A stretch of 53,017 nt of DNA from Oscillibacter sp. Lineage in GTDB: Bacteria > Bacillota > Clostridia > Oscillospirales > Oscillospiraceae. Positions 40,858 through 48,341 of the stretch are shown here, piece by piece. Below the pieces are notes generated by a model. That model had not been told where the DNA came from and ran no database searches. It was given only the letters and a program-made list of their open reading frames with translations. Where the stretch lies: assembly GCA_022791875.1 (NCBI GenBank), contig JAAVZX010000084.1, positions 1 through 53,017 on the forward strand, read 5' to 3'. The first letter of the stretch is position 1, and each line of letters opens with the position of its first letter. A program made the translations under genes and the position numbers.

Positions 40858-41569
40858 TGCTGTTCACCTCAAAGCGGTAGCCCTTTCCCCAGACGGTCCG
40901 CACCCGCCGGGGATTCTGGGGGGCCTCCTCGATCTTGACCCGCAGCTTTCGGATATGAACCATGACGGTTCCGTTGGATATGTAGTAATAGGGCTCGTTC
41001 CAGATACTCTCATAGATGTTCTGGATGGAAAATACCTTCTGCGGCGTCTCTATCAGCAGACGCAGGATGCGGTATTCGATGTCCGTCAGATCCACCTCTT
41101 TGCCGCCCACCCAGACCTGATTGCTCTCCAGGCTCAGGCGAACGTTGTGAGCGGCGAGAATGTTGTCCCGGCTCAGGGTTCCGGCTTGGGCCTTGCCCCG
41201 GTAGACGCAATACCGCCGCAGCAGGGCCTTCACCCGGGCGATCAGCTCCGCATAGGAGAAGGGCTTTGCCAGATAATCGTCGCCCCCGGCGGTGAGGCCC
41301 ACCAGCTTGTCGGACTCCTGGGCTTTAGCCGTCAGGAAAAGAATGGGTACAGCGGAAGTCTTGCGAATTTCTTCGCAGACCCGGAGCCCGGAAAGACCGG
41401 GCATCATGATATCCAGGATCACCAAGTCCACAGAGGCGTTCAGCAGTTCCAGGGCCTTCTGACCGCTTTCAGCCTCCAAAACAGCATAGCTTTCCCCGGC
41501 AAGGAGGATGCGGATACCCTCCCGGATATCGTTGTCGTCGTCTACAACCAGAATTGTCTGTGTACTCAT
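40844..41569 (-). CDS. OmpR-family response regulator, TCS1
   Basis: A 241-residue regulator. Receiver domain 1-about 120: TILVVDDDNDIREGIRILLA, phospho-Asp in VDLVILDIMMPGLSGLRV, LFLTAKAQESDKLVGLTAGG, switch Lys in DDYLAKPFSYAELIARVKAL. C-terminal winged helix (about 140-235): TDIEYRILRLLIETPQKVFS, recognition region IYESIWNEPYYYISNGTVMV, VHIRKLRVKIEE. It is 75% or so alike in the recognition helix to the second regulator (46869-47561), so both may bind one operator. Start at 41569 has a weak RBS (GGAAGCAGG); the longer frame includes a hairpin. Confidence 0.9.
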   Translation of the reverse strand: MSTQTILVVDDDNDIREGIRILLAGESYAVLEAESGQKALELLNASVDLVILDIMMPGLSGLRVCEEIRKTSAVPILFLTAKAQESDKLVGLTAGGDDYLAKPFSYAELIARVKALLRRYCVYRGKAQAGTLSRDNILAAHNVRLSLESNQVWVGGKEVDLTDIEYRILRLLIETPQKVFSIQNIYESIWNEPYYYISNGTVMVHIRKLRVKIEEAPQNPRRVRTVWGKGYRFEVNSNVEA

Positions 41570-41601
41570 AGCGATCAGCCTGCTTCCTGTCTGAGATGCG
41601 G

Positions 41602-41636
41602 GGATACCTCCCGTGCTTGAGGCACGGGAGGTATCC
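41602..41636. repeat. 15-bp perfect inverted repeat before TCS1
   Basis: GGATACCTCCCGTGC (41602-41616), loop TTGAG, then its exact complement (41622-41636). It lies between the Lys-rich lipoprotein stop and the regulator gene start. No T tract follows on either strand. It could stabilise or attenuate the transcript, or be an operator. Confidence 0.6.
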
Positions 41637-41692
41637 GCCATTGTTGAGGGGAGAGAAGGAATGGAGAAGAAATCTATATGAAAAGCGGCCGG

Positions 41693-42490
41693 TCAGGTTC
41701 CGCTCTTAACAGTGGGGGACTTGCCGGCGGCGAGCGCGTTCTTTTCAGCGGCAGGGGCCTTCACGACGGGCTTCTTCTGGTCTGCCTTTTTTACGGCGGA
41801 ATCCTTCGTACCCTTCGAAGCAGTTCCCTTGTCCTTCTTTTCCGCACCCTTCACAGAGGCGTTCTGATTTCCCTGGTTCACCGCAGGTGTCTTGCCGGGG
41901 GCGGTGGAAGCGGGCAGCTTAGCGGCGGGAGCGTCGGGCTTCTGAACGGGATTTCTCTGGACCGGCGACTTTTGATCCGGAGTCTTTTTCTGAGACTCCT
42001 TCTTTTGGGTGAGGTCCTTCTTCAGGGACTTCTTTTTCTTGGCGGTTTTCTTTGCCGCCCCGCCCTTGCCGTCCTCCTTGGTGTCTGCCTTATCCGTGCC
42101 CTTGGAATCCTTCTTCACGCTCTCACCAGCGGCGGGGGACTTGTCGTCCTTCTGGTCCTTGGCGCCGGTGTCCTTGGTGACCGGGGCCTTGCCGGAATCA
42201 GCGTCAGGCAGCTTAGCGGTATCGTCCTTTTTGCCGGGGTCCACGGCGGGCTGCCTGGCGGTGGGAGCGTCGTCCTTCTTGCCGGGGGCCTCCTTCAAGG
42301 AGGGGAGGTCCTGATTGTCCTTGGAGGACTTCTTGCTGGATTTCCTGGGTTCCACCTGCTGGCTCTGCTTGGGGGTGCCCTTTCCGGTTTTCGGTTTCTG
42401 TCCCCCGCTTCCGCAGGCGGTCAGAGAGGCGGCGCAGATCATCACGGCCAGGGCGATAGCGGCGGCTCTTTTGAACTTCTCGTGTTTCAT
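41693..42490 (-). CDS. Lys-rich, disordered lipoprotein
   Basis: A 265-residue lipoprotein. Signal KFKRAAAIALAVMICAASLT with lipobox LTAC; everything after is a low-complexity K/D/P/A/S/T-rich chain (for example VEPRKSSKKSSKDNQDLPSL, KGGAAKKTAKKKKSLKKDLT). In the mature part I see no Phe, Trp, Tyr, His, Ile or Met, so a folded domain is unlikely; it may be a charged tether or decoy for cationic or anionic compounds at the surface. Start ATG 42490 follows AAAGGAAATGACTGCT. It follows promoter P2 and the 37-residue membrane gene, upstream of TCS1. Confidence 0.7.
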   Translation of the reverse strand: MKHEKFKRAAAIALAVMICAASLTACGSGGQKPKTGKGTPKQSQQVEPRKSSKKSSKDNQDLPSLKEAPGKKDDAPTARQPAVDPGKKDDTAKLPDADSGKAPVTKDTGAKDQKDDKSPAAGESVKKDSKGTDKADTKEDGKGGAAKKTAKKKKSLKKDLTQKKESQKKTPDQKSPVQRNPVQKPDAPAAKLPASTAPGKTPAVNQGNQNASVKGAEKKDKGTASKGTKDSAVKKADQKKPVVKAPAAEKNALAAGKSPTVKSGT

Positions 42491-42529
42491 AGCAGTCATT
42501 TCCTTTCGTTTCATCGTTTTGGGGATGCT

Positions 42530-42643
42530 TTAACGCTCATGTCTCGAAAGGAGCCTGAAACCTGCGAGGAGCAAAAGCGGAACCGCCAGCGCCAGTCCAA
42601 GCAGGGACCAATTTCTGAGGGTCCTTTTTTTCTCATCGTTCAT
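42530..42643 (-). CDS. 37-residue single-span membrane peptide
   Basis: A short ORF missed by length filters. ATG at 42641-42643 follows AAAGGAAGTCCGTAC. Sequence: MNDEKKRTLRNWSLLGLALA, then a hydrophobic span ending LLLLAGFRLLSRHER, stop TAA. Basic residues flank one helix of about 17-19 residues. It sits between promoter P2 and the Lys-rich lipoprotein, in the position of small regulators of sensor kinases such as those that act on TCS. Function inferred only from place and shape. Confidence 0.6.
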   Translation of the reverse strand: MNDEKKRTLRNWSLLGLALAVPLLLLAGFRLLSRHER

Positions 42644-42699
42644 GTACGGACTTCCTTTCGTCTGGTAGTTCAGGAACCTTGGTGCTCCTGATGCTTCAC

Positions 42700-42754
42700 A
42701 GTCTAAAAGGAAGTTCTTAAGATTTTAGGACTAAAGTTCTTAAAGAATCTTAAG
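42700..42754 (-). promoter_or_regulatory. Response-regulator-type promoter P2
   Basis: Minus strand: half-sites CTTAAGA (42748-42754), TTTAAGA (42738-42744) and CTTAAGA (42715-42721; ends in the run TCTTAAG), then -10 TAGACT (42700-42705), 57 bp before the 42643 ATG. It overlaps the end of the 42750-43106 gene. Confidence 0.65.
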
Positions 42755-43106
42755 TTTGCCGGAGGGGGTGAATTGCTGCCGGGCGGCAGAGCACCTTGAC
42801 CTGAACAAAGTCGATGAACGCCGGTTCCGCGCACAGGGCCTCTGTCAGCAGTTCCGAAATTGGGGCACAGTATGTCTGACCGCAATATACCGCATTGGAA
42901 AAGAGACACAGAACGAAAGCGGAGCCCTTCAAGGAGCCTTGGATAGCGCAGCCGCAGAAAACTTCCTCATCATATATGGCGTACAGATTCTTTTCATAGC
43001 ACAGCAGATGGAAATAAGAAACCTTCGTCTGCCGGGCATAAGCCCACATCAGCCGGCGGGATTCCGCGAAACCTTTGCGGCTGTCGGCTGTTTCGATTCG
43101 CAGCAT
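42750..43106 (-). CDS. Hypothetical protein under promoter P3
   Basis: A 118-residue protein, RBS AAGGAGGTTTATC before the ATG. It begins MLRIETADSRKGFAESRRLM, then WAYARQTKVSYFHLLCYEKN and LYAIYDEEVFCGCAIQGSLK. There are eight cysteines, which is high for a soluble protein. It has no signal peptide. No family recognised; the C-terminal part (DFVQVKVLCRPAAIHPLRQT) may read past the original end. It starts 54 bp from the P3 -10 element. Protein status rests on the ribosome site and the P3 promoter. Confidence 0.55.
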   Translation of the reverse strand: MLRIETADSRKGFAESRRLMWAYARQTKVSYFHLLCYEKNLYAIYDEEVFCGCAIQGSLKGSAFVLCLFSNAVYCGQTYCAPISELLTEALCAEPAFIDFVQVKVLCRPAAIHPLRQT

Positions 43107-43159
43107 GATAAACCTCCTTGTATTCTGGTTGTACTGTAACGTGTTTAGGTTACATTGTC

Positions 43160-43214
43160 AGGATACTCTGGGATTCTTAAAAGGATATGAACGAAATTCT
43201 GAAGATTTCTTAAT
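43160..43214 (-). promoter_or_regulatory. Response-regulator-type promoter P3
   Basis: Minus strand: half-sites ATTAAGA (43208-43214), CTTCAGA (43198-43204) and TTTAAGA (43175-43181), then -10 TATCCT (43160-43165). Upstream of the 43106 gene. Confidence 0.65.
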
Positions 43215-43250
43215 TTTCGGCGTGGTTTCGTTTCGAAGGCCTCCAGCGCG

Positions 43251-43279
43251 TTGACAACAGGCATGACAGCGGTTATAAT
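43251..43279 (+). promoter_or_regulatory. Promoter of the third MATE gene
   Basis: Perfect TTGACA (43251-43256), 17-bp spacer, perfect TATAAT (43274-43279). It opens a structured leader of about 140 nt. Confidence 0.85.
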
Positions 43280-43285
43280 GAAGTT

Positions 43286-43427
43286 CCAATAAAATAGCTG
43301 TGTCACCGGAGGACAGAGCACCGTAGTGCTGGGGATCGTAAGCGTTTGCTTGCAGGCCGCCTGTCGGATAAGGTGTCGAGTGCGCTCGGATATTACTTTC
43401 ATGTAATGTCCGGGCTTTCATTTTTAT
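43286..43427 (+). promoter_or_regulatory. Structured leader with intrinsic terminator (riboswitch-like)
   Basis: Predicted outer pairing CACC/GGTG, a helix GACAG/CTGTC enclosing two hairpins (AGCAC-CGTA-GTGCT and TAAGC-GTTT-GCTTG) joined by GGGGATCG and CAGGCCGC. A terminator follows at 43384-43415 (GCTCGGATATTAC / GTAATGTCCGGGC, then TTTCATTTTTAT) directly before the ribosome site. A short rival hairpin CGAG-TGCG-CTCG would block the terminator. Ligand unknown; the layout is that of a transcription-attenuating riboswitch before an efflux gene. Confidence 0.6.
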
Positions 43428-43439
43428 ATGGAGGCTTCT

Positions 43440-44809
43440 ATGAATTCTGAAATCTTCGCAAAGCTGCCGCCGACTCAGCTGTTTTTTCGGTGTGCGGTTC
43501 CGTCGGCCATCACGATGGTGTTTGGCTCGCTCTATCAAATCACGGACGGCGTATTTGTCGGGCGCTTCATTGGACAGGACGCCCTGGCCGCCGTCAATAT
43601 CATCATGCCGGTCATGATGGCGGTCTTTGCCTTTTCCAACATGATCGCAACAGGCGCGTCCGTCAACCTGTCCATTCTGCTGGGGGAGAAGAAGCGGGAA
43701 GAGGCATCCCGCCTGTTTTCGTTCTCCCTTAAAATCATTTTCCTGCTCTCCTGTGTGCTGGGGATTCTGGGAGGTTTGTTTGCGGAGCCGTTCATACGAT
43801 GGATCTCCCCCGGCGCTTCCGACAGTGCCATCCGCTGCGGGGTAGATTATCTCCGTATCAACGCGGCCTTTTCTCCCCTGCTGCCCATTTATTTCGCAAC
43901 CGACAATTATCTGCGGGTGTGCGGAAAAGAAAACCTGAGCATGGGGATCAACATTGCGACGCAAGCGCTCAATATCGTCCTTGATTTCATCCTGATTGCG
44001 GGCTTTGGCCAGGGCGTATGGGCGGCGGCGTTGGCAAGCTGCGTCGCTATGGCGCTCGGCTCCATCATTACGCTCCTGCTTTTCAAAAACAAACGGATGG
44101 ATCTTTACTATACAGGCGGCTGTATTTCTTCCGTCAAATTCCTGCGTATCCTCGTCAATGGCTCCAGCGAATTTTTCAGCAACATCGCTTCGTCAGTCAT
44201 GTCGGTCGTCCTGAACTTTTTTTGCTGAAATTCGGCGGCACAACGGCGGTGGCGGCCTTCTCCGTGGTGATGTATGTAGACAGCATCATCGGTATGCTGA
44301 ACTTTGGCATCTGCGATGCGCTCCAGCCCGCCATCAGCTATTGCTACGGCGCGGGACTTATGGATAGGGTCCGGGCCATATTCAAGCGGATTCTGGCAGC
44401 CATGGTGGCCACATCTCTTGCGGCGTTTCTATTTATGCGGCTGGCCAGTCCATCCGCAGCGGCGCTGTTTATCAAGCAGGAGGATACGGAGCTTTTGAAC
44501 GTCAGCATCACCGCCGTCAGGCTGTTCTCGTTTTCCTACCTGCTGGACTGGGCCGATATGTGCTTCTCGTCCCTCTTCACGGCCCTGGACCGGCCCGTCC
44601 GTTCGCTGCTGGTATCGTTTTTCGGAACTCTTGTGTTTCCCATCGCCTTTTTGTTTATCCTGACGCCCATCTGGCGGCTGAACGGCGTCTGGCTGATGCC
44701 CGCCGTCTCAGGGGCGGCAAGCGGCATTCTTACAATTGTGTTGGCCGTGACCATGAAAACGGACGAAAGGCGCGGAGCGGCCTTTGAGGAAGGCTTACGG
44801 AAAGGATGA
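43440..44809 (+). pseudogene. MATE efflux transporter with a frameshift in a T run
   Basis: MATE family, about 456 codons if repaired. The first frame (43440-44228) has PSAITMVFGSLYQITDGVFV, IGQDALAAVNIIMPVMM and stops after NIASSVMSVVLNFFC. The second (to 44809) continues LLKFGGTTAVAAFSVVMYVD and DALQPAISYCYGAGLMDRVR. The break is at a run of seven T (44217-44223); eight would restore the frame (VVLNFF-LLKFGG). RBS GGAGGCTTCT precedes the ATG. This may be a real mutation, a phase-variable slip, or a sequencing error in a homopolymer. Confidence 0.85.
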
Positions 44810-44824
44810 CATCTCACGATTGAC

Positions 44825-44862
44825 AAAGGGGCGACAGAGAAAATTTCCTCTGCCGCCCCTTT
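44825..44862 (+). terminator. Terminator of the MATE gene
   Basis: AAAGGGGCGACAGAG / CTCTGCCGCCCCTTT stem with one mismatch, 16 bp after the MATE stop, before the convergent 44914 gene. Confidence 0.75.
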
Positions 44863-44913
44863 ACCTAATTATTAAAACAGCACAGAGCCGTCTGCGTTTA
44901 ATTGAAACTCTTG

Positions 44914-45126
44914 TCAATAATTATTCCGCACAGTATCCCTGGCCTGCTCAATAAACTCTGAATAATCGTCCGCGCCTGGTATGACCAGTTCCCTTTCAAG
45001 CTGGCACTCAATCGTCCACAAGACATAATACTCGGCCAAATCTTTGATGGCTTCTGTCCCGTCACTGATCCTGTACAACAGATCATGCAGCACCAAGGCT
45101 TCCGCTTGGGTCAGTTCGATTTTCAT
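44914..45126 (-). CDS. Small hypothetical protein of the TCS2 operon
   Basis: A 70-residue soluble, acidic helical protein: MKIELTQAEALVLHDLLYRI, SDGTEAIKDLAEYYVLWTIE, then CQLERELVIPGADDYSEFIE. The start at 45126 is preferred since homologous-looking sequence begins there; the RBS is weak (GGGAAGAG). No family recognised. It is last in the run regulator, kinase, 45193-45546, this gene, and so is likely co-transcribed with TCS2. Confidence 0.6.
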   Translation of the reverse strand: MKIELTQAEALVLHDLLYRISDGTEAIKDLAEYYVLWTIECQLERELVIPGADDYSEFIEQARDTVRNNY

Positions 45127-45192
45127 AGAGGTGACTCTTCCCAAATGGTGTACCGTCCGCTTCTGAAAAATATCGATCAAAATGGGCGGAAA

Positions 45193-45546
45193 TCATGTCT
45201 TCAGCTTTTCGTCGAAGCATACCAAATCACGGTCATAGAATGCGGTATACTCAGCCACATAGCAATCCTCCTCGTCGTAAATTCTCACCCAGACCGATAT
45301 GTAATCCAGAGGAGGATCGTAGGAAAAACTCTTGCTGAGAGATACACCTTCATTCTCGAATTTATATTCACCAAACACATGGTCCGGCCCGGCGCGCATA
45401 TCCCCAATAAAGCCCCCGATATCCTCCCTATACCAGTTTTTGAGGCATATCCGCATCAGCTTCCGCGTGCGCTCAAACAGCTTGGCCGTCTCGATGAACT
45501 TGGAAAACGCCTCCGGGTCAACCGGGATTTTTGCCGTATTACCCAT
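45193..45546 (-). CDS. Hypothetical protein coupled to the TCS2 kinase
   Basis: A 117-residue protein, ATG 45546 overlapping the kinase stop by 8 bp, RBS AGGAGACGATTC. Soluble, mixed alpha/beta: DPEAFSKFIETAKLFERTRK, YREDIGGFIGDMRAGPDHVF then DYISVWVRIYDEEDCYVAEY. No signal peptide and no family recognised. Coupling suggests a role in the same response, or a reporter-type binding protein, but no function can be stated. Confidence 0.7.
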   Translation of the reverse strand: MGNTAKIPVDPEAFSKFIETAKLFERTRKLMRICLKNWYREDIGGFIGDMRAGPDHVFGEYKFENEGVSLSKSFSYDPPLDYISVWVRIYDEEDCYVAEYTAFYDRDLVCFDEKLKT

Positions 45547-46876
45547 GAATCGTCTCCTGAACCTCTGCCAGCGGCAGCGTCACCGTCACACGGAACCGCC
45601 CCGCCGCCTCCTCCGCCCGGAAGGTCCCGCCGTGGTACTGGAGAATCCGGCGGCAGGTGTTCAATCCAATATTGGTACTCTCCTTTTTGTCCCGTTGGGG
45701 GGAAATAGCGTTGGAAAGTTCCAGCCGTGCCGCAGCCCCCTCCCGTTGGCAGGCCAGACGGAGAGGCTGGGCGCAATCGGAGTATTTTCGGAGGTTGGAA
45801 TACAAATTGTCAAAGGCCCGGCGAAGCAGCTCCAGGTTGACCTGTACCATCCCCTTCAGTTCCCCAAAATCGCGCTCCACGGGAAAGCCCTCGTTCTCCA
45901 GGGAAAAGGCGTACTCTCCCCATAGCTGCTGGAACAGCTCGTCCGCGTCCGCCGTCTCCATGTCCGGGCTCTCCCATTCGGAGGAGTAAACCAGAAAATA
46001 TTCAAACAGCTTGTCCGCCATATCCTTGATCTGTAAGGTCTTGCCCAGGCTCTGGCGGATAAAATGCTGCAATTGTTCCTCACTCTGATATTTTCGGCGG
46101 TCCAGCAGCTCCAGATACCCCAGCAGGGAGGTCAGCGGCGTCCGCAGGTCGTGAGACATGGCCGTCACCAGCTGGGAGTTGGCGGAGCGCATCTGCTCCT
46201 CCGCCTCCTGGTGAGCCAGAATGGAACGGCGCATCTGATCCACGCCGGAGGCCAGTTCACCCAGTTCGTCCGTTCCCTTTACGGTAACAGGATACCTCAA
46301 ATCCCCTCCCGCCAGAATATCCAGTTCCCGCTTCAGACGCTTGATATCTTTGAGCTTCCGGTGGACAAAGGCGATGAAGCACAAGGAAAACGCCCCGAAG
46401 GAAATCAAGCCGGCAAGGATCGTCACCCAATAATACAGGATATCCTCAGCGTAGTAATACAGGAACGCCCGTGTTTCTGTCCCATCGCCAAGAACCAGGG
46501 CGTACTCCCTGTCGGGACTTTCCCACGCGGGGTCAAAGTCCTCCGGGACCGGGTTTTCTCCGGCGGAAACAGATGAATCATAGAGGACCGTATCATTTTG
46601 ATAAATCGTAAGAGCCACCTGATCTTTTTGGCTGCACCACAGGTTCAGCCGGTGGAGATTTTTTGCTGTCACCCGCTCTCGGGTCACATAGCTCTGGAGG
46701 CTCTGGAATTGCCGGTCCGCCATTTTATCCATAAAGGGTTCGCCGTAGACGGTTCTGTCCAGTATCTGTGTGCCCAGGGCAAAGCACAGAAAAAACACCG
46801 CTGCCGCCGCCGCCAGGGACAACAGTACGCCGCCAAGCAGCTGGGCACTAAGACTTCTGGAAACGCGCTTACTCAA
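45539..46876 (-). CDS. Sensor histidine kinase (VanS-like), TCS2
   Basis: A 445-residue membrane kinase, paralogous to the TCS1 kinase. Membrane helices about 13-34 and 153-173, an outside sensor of about 120 residues, a HAMP region, H-box TAMSHDLRTPLTSLLGYLEL, N-box RRAFDNLYSNLRKYSDCA and the odd G region ending ESTNIGLNTCRRILQYHGGT. The TTG at 46876 is the likely start (AAAGGGG seven bases before, and 8-bp overlap with the regulator); a longer frame would begin inside the regulator. Signal unknown. Confidence 0.85.
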   Translation of the reverse strand: MSKRVSRSLSAQLLGGVLLSLAAAAAVFFLCFALGTQILDRTVYGEPFMDKMADRQFQSLQSYVTRERVTAKNLHRLNLWCSQKDQVALTIYQNDTVLYDSSVSAGENPVPEDFDPAWESPDREYALVLGDGTETRAFLYYYAEDILYYWVTILAGLISFGAFSLCFIAFVHRKLKDIKRLKRELDILAGGDLRYPVTVKGTDELGELASGVDQMRRSILAHQEAEEQMRSANSQLVTAMSHDLRTPLTSLLGYLELLDRRKYQSEEQLQHFIRQSLGKTLQIKDMADKLFEYFLVYSSEWESPDMETADADELFQQLWGEYAFSLENEGFPVERDFGELKGMVQVNLELLRRAFDNLYSNLRKYSDCAQPLRLACQREGAAARLELSNAISPQRDKKESTNIGLNTCRRILQYHGGTFRAEEAAGRFRVTVTLPLAEVQETIHG

Positions 46877-47561
46877 TGCGGTACCCCTTTCCCCAGACTG
46901 TGCGGATGGTCCGGCAGTTCTGGGGATCATCCCCCAGCTTGCGGCGGATGTTGCGGATGTGGACCATCACCGTGTTGTTGGACGTGTAGAAATACGGCTC
47001 GTTCCAGATACTCTCATAGATATTCTGGGCGGAGAACACTTTTTTCGGATGGCTTGCCAGAAGAAGGAGAATGCGGTACTCCGTATCTGTCAGGGAAACT
47101 TCAGCCCCATCCGCGCAGACTCGGCACTGTCCAGGGTCGATCTCGATATTGCCGCAGCAACGGAGGACGCCGCTCTCGCTCTGCTTCGCCCCGTAGACAT
47201 AGTAGCGGCGCAGCATGGCCTTTACCCGTGAAATCAACTCCGTGTAGGAGAAGGGCTTCACCAGATAGTCGTCCCCTCCCACGGAAAAGCCCATGGTTTT
47301 GTCGGAGTCCTGTCCTTTGGCGGTGAGGAACAGGACCGGCACGGCGGAGCGTTTCCGAATCTCCGCGCAGACGGCGTAGCCTCCAAGGTCCGGCATCATC
47401 ACGTCCAGAATCACCAGATCCACAGAGCCGTCCAGCCGCTCCAGGACCTCTCTGCCGCTGGACGCTTCCACCACCGCATAGCCCTCACTGGTCAGGAGCA
47501 GCCGCAGGACCTCCCGGATCTCCGGGTCGTCGTCGGCAAATAAAATCTTTTTCGTTTCCAC
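46869..47561 (-). CDS. OmpR-family response regulator, TCS2
   Basis: A 230-residue regulator: receiver (KKILFADDDPEIREVLRLLL, phospho-Asp in VDLVILDVMMPDLGGYAV, DDYLVKPFSYTELISRVKAM) and winged helix (SLTDTEYRILLLLASHPKKV, then IYESIWNEPYFYTSNNTVMV, HIRNIRRKLGDDP). The recognition part is nearly the same as in TCS1 (NEPYYYISNGTVMVHIRKLR there). Divergent from the lipid operon across 180 bp that contain promoter P4. It probably controls P4 and perhaps P0-P3. Confidence 0.92.
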   Translation of the reverse strand: METKKILFADDDPEIREVLRLLLTSEGYAVVEASSGREVLERLDGSVDLVILDVMMPDLGGYAVCAEIRKRSAVPVLFLTAKGQDSDKTMGFSVGGDDYLVKPFSYTELISRVKAMLRRYYVYGAKQSESGVLRCCGNIEIDPGQCRVCADGAEVSLTDTEYRILLLLASHPKKVFSAQNIYESIWNEPYFYTSNNTVMVHIRNIRRKLGDDPQNCRTIRTVWGKGYRIE

Positions 47562-47643
47562 TTCAACAGCGCCCCCTAGACAGGAATCGTTATAAGGCCA
47601 TTATACCTGCCAGCCAGGGAATTTGGTAGGGCGGAATTGTAAA

Positions 47644-47698
47644 CTTCAGAATTCTTCAGAATTTCCCCCGGTGAATCTTTAGAAACAGTCGCTATACT
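47644..47698 (+). promoter_or_regulatory. Response-regulator-type promoter P4 of the lipid operon
   Basis: Plus strand: CTTCAGA (47644-47650), CTTCAGA (47654-47660), CTTTAGA (47677-47683), nine bases, -10 TATACT (47693-47698), 45 bp before the TVP38-like ATG. Same spacings as P2 and P3, no consensus -35. Confidence 0.7.
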
Positions 47699-47742
47699 GA
47701 CCCTGCTTGGAGCAAGCAAAACACGACGACAGGGGGCTGCCT

Positions 47743-48321
47743 ATGGACCAAAAAGCCGAAAAGCTGAAACGAGTTCTGACCTACACATTGATTTTCCTGC
47801 TTCTGTTTTCGGGGATTGTTCTTGTAAGAGCCTATTTTCAGGGCCATTTCAATTCCCCGGAATCCCTGCGGGCCTACATCAGCGCCTTCGGCGTCTTCGC
47901 CCCGCTGATTTTGACCGCCATCCAGGCAATCCAGGTCATTCTGCCCGTGCTGCCGGGCTTCCTGGGCTGCATCGTCGGAGCCGGGATGTTCGGCGCGGCG
48001 GAGGCCTTCTGGTGCAATTATATCGGTATCAGCGCCGGGTCCATCATCGCTTTCCTCCTGGCCCAGCGCTACGGTACGGGGCTGGTACGGAAAATGGTGC
48101 CCATAGAAAAATACCAGTCCTGCGTGGAATGGGTCAACCAGAGGAAGAGCTACACATTGGTACTGTTCCTGGCAATCCTGCTGCCTCTGGCCCCGGATGA
48201 TTTCCTGTGCTGGTTCTCCGGCCTGACCGGTATGTCAGCCAAGCGGTTCGTCTGGATCATCGTATTGGCCAAGCCCTGGTGCATCCTGGCTTACAGCATC
48301 TTTTTTGCCTATTTCGTTTGA
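47743..48321 (+). CDS. TVP38/TMEM64 (VTT-domain) membrane protein
   Basis: A 192-residue membrane protein of the DedA-related VTT superfamily: LTYTLIFLLLFSGIVLVRAY, AFGVFAPLILTAIQAIQVIL, PVLPGFLGCIVGAGMFGAAE, GISAGSIIAFLLAQRYGTGL and LFLAILLPLAPDDFLCWFSG. The P-G-x-x-x-G and acidic/basic residues in re-entrant loops are the family marks. Such proteins are proposed lipid scramblases or flippases. ATG at 47743 after GACAGGGGGCTGCC. First gene of the P4 operon and next to PssA/Psd, it may distribute phosphatidylethanolamine (inference). Confidence 0.88.
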   Translation: MDQKAEKLKRVLTYTLIFLLLFSGIVLVRAYFQGHFNSPESLRAYISAFGVFAPLILTAIQAIQVILPVLPGFLGCIVGAGMFGAAEAFWCNYIGISAGSIIAFLLAQRYGTGLVRKMVPIEKYQSCVEWVNQRKSYTLVLFLAILLPLAPDDFLCWFSGLTGMSAKRFVWIIVLAKPWCILAYSIFFAYFV

Positions 48322-48341
48322 ATTTGAGGGAGGATTTTGTC

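Noticed and set aside
43286-43427. Calling the MATE leader a ZTP (pfl) riboswitch
   Set aside because: Only short pieces match and the gene is not a one-carbon gene; left unassigned.
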